Source of the DNA: Paenibacillus pasadenensis DSM 19293
GTDB lineage: Bacteria; Bacillota; Bacilli; Paenibacillales; Paenibacillaceae
Assembly: GCF_000422485.1 (NCBI RefSeq)
Contig: NZ_KE383850.1
Location: 124,001-188,000, forward strand
Direction: 5' to 3'
DNA length: 64,000 nt
Below are positions 8,176 through 17,099 of this stretch, piece by piece (position 1 is the first letter of the stretch; the number at the start of each line of letters is the position of its first letter). Made by a program: the position numbers and the translations under genes. The notes under the pieces are model-generated. The model did no database searches. It had not been told where the DNA came from and was given only the letters and a program-made list of their open reading frames with translations.

Positions 8176-8412
8176 CTAGAAGCTGCACAGGCCGAGCACC
8201 AGCTTGAAGCGCTTCTGCCGCTTGCGGCCCGACTTCCAGCCGTCCCGCGTATCCAAAATGTACACGCGGCGCCCGATCCACAGACGGACATACAGCGACC
8301 GGATCCGAATCGGTCCGACCGCGCCGCGCCGCTCCTCCTCCGTGCCGTCGGCATGCTCGATTTCCGTCCGCAGCCACCACCGGTTGCCGATGCCGGCTTC
8401 GATGTATTTCAT
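8176..8412 (-). CDS. Small DUF3977-like protein
   Basis: 78 residues with an all-beta pattern: MKYIEAGIGNRWWLRTE, the acidic DGTEEE turn, GPIRIRSLYVRLWIGRRVYILD, then a basic C-terminus. This resembles the roughly 80-residue DUF3977 proteins of Bacillales as I remember them; no function is established. The ATG at 8410-8412 follows GGAGGAACGGAG. An in-frame upstream extension to 8466 is rejected because it lacks a ribosome site. A 12-bp perfect palindrome, TTATGTACATAA, lies at 8457-8468 between this gene and the divergent SDR promoter. Confidence 0.7.
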   Translation of the reverse strand: MKYIEAGIGNRWWLRTEIEHADGTEEERRGAVGPIRIRSLYVRLWIGRRVYILDTRDGWKSGRKRQKRFKLVLGLCSF

Positions 8413-8469
8413 CTCCGTTCCTCCTCCAGTTGTTTCCTCTGAAAACTTAATATACATTATGTACATAAC

Positions 8470-8525
8470 TTCACAAAATGGACGTCATGGCGTATACTTA
8501 AGCGGCAGAGATTAAAGCGCTTGCA
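8470..8525 (+). promoter_or_regulatory. Promoter of the SDR gene with a cre-like site
   Basis: TTCACA (8470) and TATACT (8493) are 17 bp apart. Fourteen bases downstream of the -10 lies TTAAAGCGCTTGCA (8512-8525), which matches the CcpA cre consensus TGWAANCGNTNWCA at 12 of 14 positions, so a roadblock type of catabolite repression is possible. Confidence 0.5.
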
Positions 8526-8620
8526 GGACTTGGGGGCAAGCTGAAGGCGCTGCGGCTCGCCGCAGGCCGATGCCTCGCTTCGCGCGGCGCTTAAACCAGA
8601 TCGAAAGGGGAACGACAACG

Positions 8621-9367
8621 ATGGGACGTCTGACAGGCAAGACGGCGATCATTACGGGAGCGGCTACGGGCATGGGAGCGGAGGAGGCGCGTCTGTTCGC
8701 CCGCGAGGGAGCGCAGGTCGTGCTGACCGATGTGAACCTCGAGGCGATGAATCAAGTCGCGGAGGAGATCAAGGCGGCAGGCGGCGAGGCGCTGGCGCTC
8801 CGGCATAATGTCGCTTCCGTAGAGGAGTGGACGAAGGTCGTCGAGGAGACGGTCGCCCGCTTTGGCAAAGTCGACATCCTCGTCAACAACGCCGGCATCG
8901 CGGCGCGCACGACGATCGGCAATCTCGACCTGGCGGAGTGGCAGCGCGTGCTGGACATTAACCTGACCGGCTGCGTCGTCGGCATGAAGGCGGTCATTCC
9001 GGAAATGCAAAAGGCCGGCGCCGGCTCGATCATCAACATCTCCTCGATCGGGGGCATCGTCGGCATGGCCGGCTCGAGCGCCTATACGGCGGCCAAGGGC
9101 GGCCTGCGCACGCTCACGAAAGCGGCTGCCGTCGAATACGCCAAGCAGAGCATCCGGGTCAACTCCGTCCATCCCGGCATCATCGTCACGCCGATGACCG
9201 AGCCGTCGATGAAGGACGCCATGCCGTATTACCAGACGTTCACCCAGCTGCCGTACTTCGGCAAGCCGGAGGATGTCGCGTACGGCGTGCTGTTCCTCGC
9301 TTCGGACGAGTCCCGCTTCATGACCGGCTCCGAGCTCGTCATCGACGGGGGCTGGACGGCTCTGTAA
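8621..9367 (+). CDS. SDR-family oxidoreductase (FabG-like)
   Basis: 248 residues, classical short-chain dehydrogenase/reductase. NAD(P) motif TGAATGMG (residues 12-19), NNAGI in the middle, catalytic Ser-Tyr-Lys in ISSIGG...YTAAKGG, and the C-terminal SELVIDGGWTAL typical of the family. An acidic residue after beta-2 (TDVN) suggests NAD(H) preference. The ATG at 8621 follows GAAAGGGG; the in-frame ATG at 8570 has no ribosome site. The substrate is unknown. Monocistronic between a sigma-A promoter and a strong terminator. Confidence 0.9.
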   Translation: MGRLTGKTAIITGAATGMGAEEARLFAREGAQVVLTDVNLEAMNQVAEEIKAAGGEALALRHNVASVEEWTKVVEETVARFGKVDILVNNAGIAARTTIGNLDLAEWQRVLDINLTGCVVGMKAVIPEMQKAGAGSIINISSIGGIVGMAGSSAYTAAKGGLRTLTKAAAVEYAKQSIRVNSVHPGIIVTPMTEPSMKDAMPYYQTFTQLPYFGKPEDVAYGVLFLASDESRFMTGSELVIDGGWTAL

Positions 9368-9436
9368 GCTTTTGACGGGAAAGACGGCCCGAGCCAGACG
9401 CGGGGCGCGCCCGCTTCATTCGCCCCGTGCGGGTCT

Positions 9437-9480
9437 AAAAAGCCGTTTCTTTCCGTGTGGACGGAAAGAAACGGCTTTTT
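9437..9480 (+). terminator. Terminator after the SDR gene (bidirectional)
   Basis: A 17-bp perfect stem (AAAAAGCCGTTTCTTTCCGT and its complement across GTGGAC) flanked by A5 and T5, so it can act in both directions. Confidence 0.9.
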
Positions 9481-9558
9481 CTGCGCGCAGCGCGGTGCGG
9501 ACCTGTCCGTCTTGCGAGCGGGAGGCTTGTGACGATCAGCAGCTTCCACAGAGGCCGT

Positions 9559-9948
9559 TTAACTTGTCGAAGTGCCGTACCTGACCAATACCTTCATCGC
9601 CCATTCCGGAGGTTCTTTAATACAACTTAATAGCTGATCCGAGGCGATCTCAGCAATAATTATCAATAAGAATGACTTCGTCCGCTATTCCGAGGGCGGG
9701 GCCAAGATTCTGAAGAGATTGCCCATACCTCCACCGAATATCCGTTTCGGAAATCCAATGCCCTCCCTGCTCCACTCTGGATGCCACCCGGTCAATATGC
9801 ATGTGCACATCCATTAGCCGATGTAATAGAGAACAATCTGATATCCTTGATCCTTGGACATTTGCGACAATCTGGCTCATCAGCCGGCTCAAGGTGCTTT
9901 CCCCCGCTCCGTTCCGGCAAAGACCGTCATGACAGCTTTACGGCTCAT
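9559..9948 (-). pseudogene. Zeta-toxin / ABC-type ATPase-like gene, decayed
   Basis: Starting at the ATG 9946-9948 the reading frame gives an N-terminus with TVFAGT, then a damaged Walker A: the GxxGxGKSTLSR expected in this family is recovered only by joining two frames near 9905. The next segment (SRLMSQ...) jumps directly to DVHMHIDRVASRVEQGGHWI and IRWRYGQSLQNLGPALGIADEVILIDN, which is the second half of zeta-like kinases, so 60 or more residues are missing. A second frameshift near 9655 leads into IIAEIASDQLLSCIKEPPEWAMK and a stop at 9559. Zeta toxins phosphorylate UDP-N-acetyl sugars; this copy cannot be functional. G+C is lower than the surroundings. Confidence 0.75.
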
Positions 9949-10179
9949 GCAGTACCCGTTCGACTCGGTTGCCCGATTCGTCAATCATGATTTCAAACTT
10001 CTTCCCGTCCGCGGACTCGCGGATTCTTTTCTTTTCTCTAATATAATAAATGGATGCCCCAGCTCGTTTGGCTTCCGTCCTCGCTTGATCGGCAGCCCGG
10101 TCCAGGATGGCTTGCAGTTTCTTCTCTTCTCTGAAGCATCAGCAAAGTCTCCTTTTCATCCTGTAATCTGCTCATTCAT
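9938..10179 (-). pseudogene. Small antitoxin-like gene next to the zeta relic, frameshifted
   Basis: A roughly 75-residue frame begins with ATG 10177-10179 (MNEQIT) but needs two frame changes before the clear downstream segment EEKKLQAILDRAADQART...FEIMIDESGNRVERVLHEP and a stop at 9938. The C-terminal half looks like a genuine small helical protein. Its end overlaps the start of the zeta-like gene by 11 bp, the usual geometry of antitoxin then toxin. I infer the antitoxin role from position only. Confidence 0.5.
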
Positions 10180-10277
10180 TACATGCCAAATAACCGTTTA
10201 ACTTCCATCTCTGCTTTTTCTCGTTCCTTCTCGCTTCTGAGCGGAAAATGACCTGTCCACCGTGCGAGCCGGCCGAT

Positions 10278-10913
10278 TTAACCGCTCGTCTTTCCGCGCC
10301 CGGAGCCTGCCCAGGCAGGAAGCTCCCGATACGGACCGAAGATCGACAGGTCCATGAGCTGCGCGGCGATCTCCTTTTCGGCATAGGGCATCTGCTGCTC
10401 GATCCACCAGATGATGACCTCGACATAGGCGGCTTCGGTATACTTGAGCGTCACGTCGCGGCGGGCGGTCAGCAGCCGGTCGTCCGGCTGGGCGAAGGCA
10501 AGTCCCTCGGCCACGAACTGGCGGACGACTTCCAGCATGCCCGCGGCAAGCTCGGGCACGCGCCTGCGGACGAGCAGCGCGTGATAGACGTCGTAGCGCT
10601 CCGCCAGGTGCCGGAACAGCCGCACGAAGCTCGGATGAGGCTCGCCGCTCGCATAGTCGTAGTCCGGCGGCTGGCCGCCCGGATCGAACACGGCGACGCG
10701 CAGCTCCTCCAGCAGCTCCGCGATGTAGTCGGCGAGCAGCGCCTGCTTGTCCTCGTAATGAAGGTAGAAGGTGGCCCGCTTGACCGTCGCCCGGTCGGCC
10801 AGCTCCTGCACGGAGAAGCCGTCCAGGCCGCGCTCCTCGGTCAGCTGCACGAGCGCTTCCCGCAGCAGCCGGCGCGTCCGCTGCACGCGGGGATCGACTT
10901 TGGCTGGTTTCAT
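10278..10913 (-). CDS. TetR/AcrR-family transcriptional regulator
   Basis: 211 residues. N-terminal TetR DNA-binding domain: RRLLREALVQLTEERGLDGFSVQELADRATVKRATFYLHYEDKQALL (about residues 14-62), then an all-helical ligand-binding domain ending in AYVEVIIWWIEQQMPYAEKEIAAQL, the pattern of the TetR C-terminal domain found in many Paenibacillus regulators. The start at 10911-10913 is preferred because GAGGAGG lies 8 nt upstream; an in-frame ATG at 10940 has its SD too close. The gene is divergent from the collagen-like gene at 11178. A partial copy of it sits upstream of the second collagen-like gene, which hints that regulator and target were duplicated together. Confidence 0.9.
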   Translation of the reverse strand: MKPAKVDPRVQRTRRLLREALVQLTEERGLDGFSVQELADRATVKRATFYLHYEDKQALLADYIAELLEELRVAVFDPGGQPPDYDYASGEPHPSFVRLFRHLAERYDVYHALLVRRRVPELAAGMLEVVRQFVAEGLAFAQPDDRLLTARRDVTLKYTEAAYVEVIIWWIEQQMPYAEKEIAAQLMDLSIFGPYRELPAWAGSGRGKTSG

Positions 10914-11089
10914 CGTTTCGGCCTCCTCTTCGCTGTCCATCTCCTTGTTCCGCTAGTATAGCCGCCAGAAAAGAAAAGAGGAAGCTCCAACCTGCCTGGA
11001 AGCGCCAGAAGGGCTCCAAGGCGGGAAAACGGCTCAGGAAGCCTTTGCGGATGCCTGCAGCGCGCGGCTCCCGAAGCGCAAAGTTCTTA

Positions 11090-11118
11090 TTGATTAATCC
11101 TCCCTTTTTTCTTATAGT
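11090..11118 (+). promoter_or_regulatory. Promoter of the first collagen-like gene
   Basis: TTGATT (11090-11095), a 17-bp T-rich spacer, and TATAGT (11113-11118), followed by an A+T-rich leader and the SD AGGAGGTAAGG. Confidence 0.6.
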
Positions 11119-11177
11119 AAGTTCCGAAAATCTTTCTATTTTATAGCAAAAAATCTTTCATCAGGAGGTAAGGTGAA

Positions 11178-12578
11178 ATGAAAAAAGCAAGCGCATTCCT
11201 GGCAGCCATGCTGCTGGCTTCCGCGCTCGGCGGAACGGCGTTCGCCGCGAATGAGGCGAAGAGCGGCACGACGCTCAAGACATCGGTGGAAGTATCCGGC
11301 TCGAAAACGACGACCGATGCGATCATCGCGGACGGCGTGCTGTACGTGCCGATCCGCTCCGTGGCGGCCGCGACCGGCTACAAGACGGAGTGGAACAGCG
11401 CGAAGAAGGAGGTGCGGCTGTACACGCTGGCGAGCGGCCAGACGGCGAAAGCGGTGAACCGGATCGCGCCCGCCCAGCAGGTGGAGCTCAAGCGGCTGGA
11501 TATCGCTTTTTACCTCGACGACAAGCTGACCGCTCTCGTCGGTGCGGACGGCAAAGCCATGCAGCCGCTGTTCCAGCAGGACACGCTGTTCCTGCCGATG
11601 CGGGCGCTGGCCGATGCGCTCGGCCTGACGGCGTCCTGGAACGCCAAGGAGAAGAAGCTGACGCTCGGAAAAGCCGACGAGTCCGGCTCGACCGTTGTCG
11701 TTCCTGTCAAAGGGGACAAGGGCGACAAAGGGGACAAAGGGGACAAGGGCGATAAAGGCGACACCGGCTCGCCCGGCCCTGCAGGAGCGCCTGGCGCGAC
11801 CGGCGCTCAAGGCGACAAAGGTGAAAAAGGCGACGCCGGCGCGCAAGGTCCGGCGGGTCCGAAAGGCGACAAAGGGGACAAAGGGGACAAAGGCGACACC
11901 GGTCCGGCGGGTCCGCAGGGCGAAAAAGGCGACAAGGGCGACACCGGAGCGCAAGGCCCGGCGGGTCCGGCAGGAGCTAAAGGCGACAAGGGCGACACGG
12001 GCGCAACGGGTCCGGCGGGCCCGAAAGGCGACAAGGGCGACACCGGCCCGCAAGGTCCGGTAGGCCCGGCAGGAGCCGTCGGTCCCGAAGGAATCCCTGG
12101 TCCGCAAGGTCCGCAAGGCCTGCAAGGTCCAAAAGGCGATCCGGGACCGGCAGGAACGGGATCGCTGCCCGCCATGTCGGCGTACACTTCGAACGGCGTG
12201 GTTTCGACTCTGCTGCAAGGCACGAGCATTCCCTTGCCGACATTTGTCGCCTCGGACAGCGCATTTTCCAGGAGCGGCGACCACACCCGCTTCACCGTCC
12301 TTCAGTCCGGCTGGTATTACTTGAGCTACAGCATCCGCAGCACGTCGGCCGCGCCGGCGAGCTCGCGCATTGTGGTCAACGACGTGGAGAAAACAGAGCT
12401 GTCGAACGACAACCTGGGCTTGAGCCAGTCCCGCTGGCAGGCGGCCGGACTCATTCATCTGCAAGCGGGCGACGTGGTATCGCTGCAGCTGTACGACTAT
12501 ATGGGAAGCGTTCAACTGGATGGCGGACAAGGGGCATCCCTGTCCCTGATCCGGATCGCCCTCGACAGCACGATCTGA
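11178..12578 (+). CDS. Secreted collagen-like protein with copper-amine-oxidase-N stalk domain (copy 1)
   Basis: 466 residues. A signal peptide (1-23, cut after AFA) is followed by a domain with two copies of the stalk/copper-amine-oxidase-N beta motif ([19 protein letters not shown] and [18 protein letters not shown], about 25-165). About 55 Gly-X-Y triplets follow (residues about 175-325), dominated by GDK and GPA, forming a presumed collagen triple helix. The last 135 residues form a beta-rich C-terminal domain ([16 protein letters not shown]) resembling BclA-type or C1q/TNF-like trimerisation domains. SD AGGAGGTAAGG. Probably a trimeric surface or spore filament. Nearly identical to the gene at 12884 in its first 180 residues. 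Confidence 0.88.
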   Translation: MKKASAFLAAMLLASALGGTAFAANEAKSGTTLKTSVEVSGSKTTTDAIIADGVLYVPIRSVAAATGYKTEWNSAKKEVRLYTLASGQTAKAVNRIAPAQQVELKRLDIAFYLDDKLTALVGADGKAMQPLFQQDTLFLPMRALADALGLTASWNAKEKKLTLGKADESGSTVVVPVKGDKGDKGDKGDKGDKGDTGSPGPAGAPGATGAQGDKGEKGDAGAQGPAGPKGDKGDKGDKGDTGPAGPQGEKGDKGDTGAQGPAGPAGAKGDKGDTGATGPAGPKGDKGDTGPQGPVGPAGAVGPEGIPGPQGPQGLQGPKGDPGPAGTGSLPAMSAYTSNGVVSTLLQGTSIPLPTFVASDSAFSRSGDHTRFTVLQSGWYYLSYSIRSTSAAPASSRIVVNDVEKTELSNDNLGLSQSRWQAAGLIHLQAGDVVSLQLYDYMGSVQLDGGQGASLSLIRIALDSTI

Positions 12579-12691
12579 CCGGATGCGGCCCGGGCCGCGT
12601 CCAGCCGGCGTCATTGCAGAAGGCTTCTTTTCAGCCGGAGACGAGCCCTTTCTCCGGCTTGTCTTCGTGGACCGCCGCTTCCTTCGGCCGG

Positions 12692-12776
12692 GAGAACGCG
12701 AGTCCCTCGGCGACGTACGGGCGGGCGATCTCCAGCATGCCCGCTGCACGCGGAGATCGGCTTTGGGCGGTTCCAT
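12692..12776 (-). pseudogene. Remnant of a second tetR gene
   Basis: Two blocks match the TetR gene at 10278. The segment 12743-12776 matches the first codons of tetR (MEPPKADLRVQR versus MKPAKVDPRVQR). The segment 12692-12744 matches tetR bases near 10493-10555. The roughly 310 bp between them in the intact gene are missing. It lies in the 305-bp gap 12579-12883, which otherwise holds a weak hairpin (12640-12662) and the A+T-rich promoter region of the second collagen-like gene. Confidence 0.8.
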
Positions 12777-12883
12777 CGTTCCGGCCGCTTTAGGATGGAT
12801 CTATCCGTTTTCATTCCCATAATGACGATACTCTCACTGTGCATTTTTATAGAAGGATACTTTTTATCAGGAGGTAAGGTGAA

Positions 12884-14290
12884 ATGAAAAAAGCAAGCGC
12901 ATTCCTGGCAGCCATGCTGCTGGCTTCCGCGCTCGGCGGAACGGCGTTCGCCGCGAACGAGGCGAAGAGCGGCACGACGCTCAAGACATCGGTGGAAGTA
13001 TCCGGCTCGAAAACGACGACCGATGCGATCATCGCGGACGGCGTGCTGTACGTGCCGATCCGCTCCGTGGCGGCCGCGACCGGCTACAAGACGGAGTGGG
13101 ACAGCGCGAAGAAGGAGGTGCGGCTGGATACGCTGGCGAGCGGCCAGACGGCGAAAGCGGTGGACCGGATCGCGCCGGCCCAGCAGCTGGAGCTCAAGCG
13201 GCTGGACATCGCATTTTACCTCGACGGCAAGCTGACCGCTCTCGTCGATGCGGACGGCAAAGCCGTGCAGCCGCTGTTCCAGCAGGACACGCTGTTCCTG
13301 CCGATGCGGGCGCTGGCCGATGCGCTCGGCCTGACGGCGTCCTGGAACGCCAAGGAGAAGCAGCTGACGCTCGGAAAAGCCGGCGACGAGTCCGGCTCGA
13401 CCGCTGTCGTTCCTGTCAAAGGCGACAAGGGCGACAAAGGCGACAAAGGCGACAAAGGCGATAAGGGCGATAAGGGCGACTCCGGCGCTGCGGGATCGAG
13501 CGGCGCGACCGGCGCTCAAGGGTCGAAGGGCGACAAAGGCGACGCCGGCGCGCAAGGCCCGGCAGGTCCGGCAGGAGCCAAGGGGGACAAGGGCGACACC
13601 GGCGCGCAAGGCCCGGCGGGTCCGGTCGGAGCCAAAGGAGACAAAGGCGACACCGGCGCGCAAGGCCCGGCAGGTCCGGCAGGAGCCAAAGGGGACAAGG
13701 GCGACACCGGCGCGCAAGGACCAGCGGGTCCGGCAGGCCCGAAAGGCGACCAGGGCGACATCGGCGCGACAGGTCCCGCGGGAGCCACAGGTCCACAGGG
13801 AGCTGCAGGCCCGCAGGGAGCTATGGGACCGGTAGGCCCGCAGGGCGCGCAAGGCGATCCGGGGCCGGCCGGAACGGGCTACCTGCCGAGCATGTCGGCG
13901 TACAATACGATTCCCGAAGACAGGATTATACTCGATTCGAATGGAAACAACATTCGCTTCACTCAGCTCACCTCAACGCCCAACAGCTCCATTGCTGCGG
14001 ATATATCGAGCGGCCGATTCACCATCGACAGCAGCGGCTATTACTATCTGTCTTACAGCATTCGCAGCAATCAGACGAGAGCCGCCAATTCTCGAATCCT
14101 TGTCAACCAATTGGAAATACCGGAATTCTCGAACCTGAACCAGTCGAGCCAGAGCCGCTGGCAAGCATCCGGGCTCATCCGGCTGAATGCCGGAGATGTC
14201 GTTTCCCTGCAGCTGTTCGGCTCCATCGCGGGCTCGGTCGATCTGGATGGCGGCCAGGGAGCTTCGCTTACGCTTATCCGGGTTTTCTAA
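12884..14290 (+). CDS. Secreted collagen-like protein with copper-amine-oxidase-N stalk domain (copy 2)
   Basis: 468 residues, a tandem duplicate of the gene at 11178. Signal peptide, SD and stalk domains are almost identical at the DNA level. The Gly-X-Y part (about 175-330) has a different triplet order with a four-fold 36-45-bp DNA repeat ([17 protein letters not shown] units). The C-terminal domain is clearly diverged ([31 protein letters not shown]), while SQSRWQA and AGDVVSLQL are kept. The duplicate thus varies exactly where trimer or ligand specificity would reside. A terminator follows. Confidence 0.88.
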   Translation: MKKASAFLAAMLLASALGGTAFAANEAKSGTTLKTSVEVSGSKTTTDAIIADGVLYVPIRSVAAATGYKTEWDSAKKEVRLDTLASGQTAKAVDRIAPAQQLELKRLDIAFYLDGKLTALVDADGKAVQPLFQQDTLFLPMRALADALGLTASWNAKEKQLTLGKAGDESGSTAVVPVKGDKGDKGDKGDKGDKGDKGDSGAAGSSGATGAQGSKGDKGDAGAQGPAGPAGAKGDKGDTGAQGPAGPVGAKGDKGDTGAQGPAGPAGAKGDKGDTGAQGPAGPAGPKGDQGDIGATGPAGATGPQGAAGPQGAMGPVGPQGAQGDPGPAGTGYLPSMSAYNTIPEDRIILDSNGNNIRFTQLTSTPNSSIAADISSGRFTIDSSGYYYLSYSIRSNQTRAANSRILVNQLEIPEFSNLNQSSQSRWQASGLIRLNAGDVVSLQLFGSIAGSVDLDGGQGASLTLIRVF

Positions 14291-14345
14291 GGCCCGAGAT
14301 AGATGTCCACGGCTGCCGTTCTTGCGGCAGTCGGGAAGCCATCTT

Positions 14346-14376
14346 GCCGGAGACGAACCCCGTCTCCGGCTTTTTA
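14346..14376 (+). terminator. Terminator after collagen-like copy 2
   Basis: GCCGGAGACG/CGTCTCCGGC stem (10 bp) with a short loop and T5. Confidence 0.85.
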
Positions 14377-14510
14377 TCCTGCCGGCGGCCCCATCGGCGC
14401 TGCCGGCGGCCTCATCCCTGCCGATCCGTTTGCTTTCGCCCCCCGGCATGAGGCATGATACGGACAGAGAAGCCCGGCCCGCAGCGGCAGGGGACGAAGG
14501 AGAGGACAAC

Positions 14511-15197
14511 ATGCGGATCCATGTGCTCGTAGCCGACGACGATCCCCATATCCGCGAGCTGCTGAGGCTCGTGCTGACGAGGGAGGGCTACGCGGTCGCC
14601 GAGGCGGCGGACGGCGAGCAGGCGGCTGCCGTGCTGGAGCGGGAGCAGGTTCATCTGGCCGTCGTCGACGTCATGATGCCCCATAAGGACGGGCTGCAGC
14701 TGACGGAGGAGATCCGCCGGCACTACGACCTGCCGGTCATCCTGCTGACGGCGAAGGGCGAGATGGCCGACAAGGAAAAGGGCTACTCGGCCGGCACCGA
14801 CGACTATCTCGTCAAGCCGTTCGAGCCGCAGGAGCTGCTGTTCCGCATCCGGGCGCTGCTGCGCCGCTACCGGATCGCCAGCTCCGAGACGATCGCGCTC
14901 GGGCGGGTCGTCATCGACCGCCAGAGCTACGAGGTGACGGCGGGCCGCGAGACGCTCACGCTGCCGCTCCGCGAATTCCAGCTGCTCTCGCAGCTGGCGA
15001 GCCAGCCGGGGCGCATCCATACGCGGGAGCAGCTGATTTCGCTCATCTGGGGCGCCGACTACGAAGGCGACAGCCGCACGGTCGACGTCCATATCAAGCG
15101 GCTGCGGGAGCGCTTCGAGGCGTACCGCGACGATTTTACGATCGTCACGATCCGCGGGCTCGGCTACAAGCTCGAGCCGGGAGGACGCCGCGGATGA
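14511..15197 (+). CDS. OmpR/PhoB-type response regulator, HssR-like
   Basis: 228 residues. Receiver domain with acidic cluster D9-D11, phosphoacceptor D53 (VVDVMMP) and conserved Lys in LVKPF (about 103). The winged-helix domain (about 128-225) contains TLPLREFQLL, IHTREQLISLIWG and DYEGDSRTVDVHIKRLRERF, closely like heme-sensing HssR of staphylococci as I remember it. The ATG at 14511 follows GGAGAGG. It overlaps the kinase start by 4 bp (ATGA). The HssRS target pump hrtAB is not in the window, so the heme role is an inference from sequence likeness. Confidence 0.88.
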   Translation: MRIHVLVADDDPHIRELLRLVLTREGYAVAEAADGEQAAAVLEREQVHLAVVDVMMPHKDGLQLTEEIRRHYDLPVILLTAKGEMADKEKGYSAGTDDYLVKPFEPQELLFRIRALLRRYRIASSETIALGRVVIDRQSYEVTAGRETLTLPLREFQLLSQLASQPGRIHTREQLISLIWGADYEGDSRTVDVHIKRLRERFEAYRDDFTIVTIRGLGYKLEPGGRRG

Positions 15198-16879
15198 GGA
15201 CGCTCTACTTCCGCATCGTGTTCATCTTCGTGCTGATCGCGCTCGCGAGCGGCCTCGGCGGCCTCGCCGTGACGAGCTTCTATTATGAAGCGAAGCTCAA
15301 GTCGGGCAGCGAGCACGCGATGGAGGAGGCGTCACGGCAGGTGCGCGAGCTCGACGCGCTTGCCGGAGCGGAGCGCAGGGAGCAGACGCTGCAGGCGGTG
15401 TCCGGCCTCAGCTACCAGCTTTACGTCGTGCGGCCTGACGGCTCGGCGCAGACGTACGGAGCGGCTTTTCGGCACGGCTTCCTCCCCCCGGAGAAGGCTG
15501 TGCGCGAGGTGCGGTCCGGCGGCATCTACCCCGGCATGACCGAGGAGGACCGGCGGTTCAAGCTGCTGGCCTATTTTGAAAACAGCCCTCGGAACACATA
15601 CGGCTTCCCGCTGCCCCGCCCGGACGGCGGCATCGATGCCGTCTTCATCCGTCCGGATCTGGAAAGCCAGATCGGCGAGGTGCGGATCATCCTCGCCGTG
15701 CTGCTCGCCAGCACGTTCGGCCTCAGCCTGCTGCTCATCGCGGCGCTGAGCCGACTGATTGTCGCGCCGGTGAAGCGGCTCACCCGCGCGGTCCAGCGGA
15801 TGGCGGCCGGCGATTATGACGTGCGCGTCGATACGGCCCGCCGCGACGAGATCGGCGAGCTTGGACGGCGGTTCACCGCGATGGCCGGCGCGGTGCGCCA
15901 GCTCGACCGGATGCGCCAGGAGTTCGTCGCCAACGTCTCGCATGAGTTCCAGTCGCCGCTGACGTCGATCCGCGGCTTCATCCGCACGCTGCTGGACGGC
16001 GGTTCGGCCGCGCGGGACGAGGAGGCGCGCCGCTATCTGACGATCATCGACGAGGAGAGCCGCCGTCTCAGCTCGATGAGCCGCCAGCTGCTGCTGCTCG
16101 CCGACGTGGACCGGCCGGACCGGGCGCTCGACAGGCGCTCGTTCCGGCTGGACGAGCAGCTGCGCCAGGCGATCCTGCTGCTCGAATGGCAGTGGACCTT
16201 CAAGGAGCTGGAGCTCGATTTGGAGCTGCCGGAGCGGACAGTTTTCGCGGACGAAGGGCTGCTCTACGAAATCTGGCTGAACCTGCTCGGCAATGCGATC
16301 AAGTTCAGTCCGCAGGGCGGCGTCATCGGCGTCTCGATGCGCGTCCTGGAGAACGGGCGGGACGGAAGCGCCGACATGGATCATCCGCTCGCGGAGGGGA
16401 CGGGGCGGCCGGCAGGACGCTCGCAGGAGCGCCGGGACAACCGGAAGGCGTCCGCCGGCCGCTGGCTCGAGGTCGTCATCGCGGACGAAGGGCCGGGCAT
16501 CCCGCCGGAGGAGCTGCCGCACATCTTCGAGCGGTTCCACAAGGCCGACCGGGCGCGCACCTGGCAGGCCGGCGGCATGACGGAGCATTCATCCGCCGGC
16601 CCGCATCGGGAGGGCTTCGCGCCGGAGGACTCGTCCGCAGGCGTCCTCGCGGAAGGCGGCGGCGCGCCTCGGCGAGATCCCCGGCCGCTGTCTCCGGGAG
16701 GCGGGCAGGCATCGCCGCCGTCGGGCGCGGGCAGCGGGCTCGGCTTGTCGATCGCGCAGCGCATCGCCCGCCTGCACGGCGGAGACATCGAGGCGCTGTC
16801 GGAGCCGGGCCAGGGAGCGGCGTTCCGTGTGACGCTGCCGGAAGGCGGCGCGCAGGGCCGGGAGGGAGGCGGAGCGTGA
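15194..16879 (+). CDS. Sensor histidine kinase, HssS-like, with low-complexity inserts
   Basis: 561 residues, longer than the roughly 455 of HssS. TM1 (about 5-27), an extracytoplasmic sensor with FYYEAKLK, YGAAFRHGFLPP and AVFIRPDLESQIGEVR, TM2 (about 160-182), HAMP (183-235), dimerisation helix with phospho-His250 (NVSHEFQSP), N-box NLLGNAIKF, G1 DEGPGI, F-box and G2 GSGLGLSIA. Two Pro/Gly/Ser/Arg-rich insertions interrupt the ATPase domain: after strand GVSMRV (about 385-415) and between the F-box and G2 (about 455-510). The inserts lie where the ATP lid is. Partner is the regulator just upstream. Confidence 0.87.
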   Translation: MRTLYFRIVFIFVLIALASGLGGLAVTSFYYEAKLKSGSEHAMEEASRQVRELDALAGAERREQTLQAVSGLSYQLYVVRPDGSAQTYGAAFRHGFLPPEKAVREVRSGGIYPGMTEEDRRFKLLAYFENSPRNTYGFPLPRPDGGIDAVFIRPDLESQIGEVRIILAVLLASTFGLSLLLIAALSRLIVAPVKRLTRAVQRMAAGDYDVRVDTARRDEIGELGRRFTAMAGAVRQLDRMRQEFVANVSHEFQSPLTSIRGFIRTLLDGGSAARDEEARRYLTIIDEESRRLSSMSRQLLLLADVDRPDRALDRRSFRLDEQLRQAILLLEWQWTFKELELDLELPERTVFADEGLLYEIWLNLLGNAIKFSPQGGVIGVSMRVLENGRDGSADMDHPLAEGTGRPAGRSQERRDNRKASAGRWLEVVIADEGPGIPPEELPHIFERFHKADRARTWQAGGMTEHSSAGPHREGFAPEDSSAGVLAEGGGAPRRDPRPLSPGGGQASPPSGAGSGLGLSIAQRIARLHGGDIEALSEPGQGAAFRVTLPEGGAQGREGGGA

Positions 16880-16908
16880 AGGAAGCGGGCGCGGCCGCTC
16901 CGCGGCAA

Positions 16909-16949
16909 GCCGGATGGGAGGGGCGAGGTCCCCGCTCCTCCGGCTTTTT
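16909..16949 (+). terminator. Terminator of the HssRS-like operon
   Basis: GCCGGA...TCCGGC stem with a GGGGCGAGGTCCCC inner part and a T5 tract. Confidence 0.8.
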
Positions 16950-17099
16950 CGCTTGCGGCCGGAGCGGCTGCCGAAAGCGCCTTCGTCTGTGGTATGCTGG
17001 GGGGAGCCGCGCCTCGGGCGCCAAGAATAATCAAGCAGAAAGAGGGAGAGCGATATCGAACGGAAGCAGAAGTCCCGCCTCAACGCCGTATCGGCCGTC

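Larger units (their letters stand above)
9500..10269. repeat. 20-bp direct repeats flanking the toxin-antitoxin relic
   Basis: Copy 1 at 9500-9519 and copy 2 at 10250-10269 share GACCTGTCC and TGCGAGC around a 4-bp centre (17 of 20 identical). They bracket the two pseudogenes at 9559-10179, so they may be attachment-like or recombination repeats, or an old duplication. Confidence 0.4.

Noticed and set aside
11136-12776. Long minus-strand frames opposite the collagen-like genes
   Set aside because: They are antisense of Gly-X-Y codons. Only their first few codons (the tetR remnant at 12743-12776) are meaningful.
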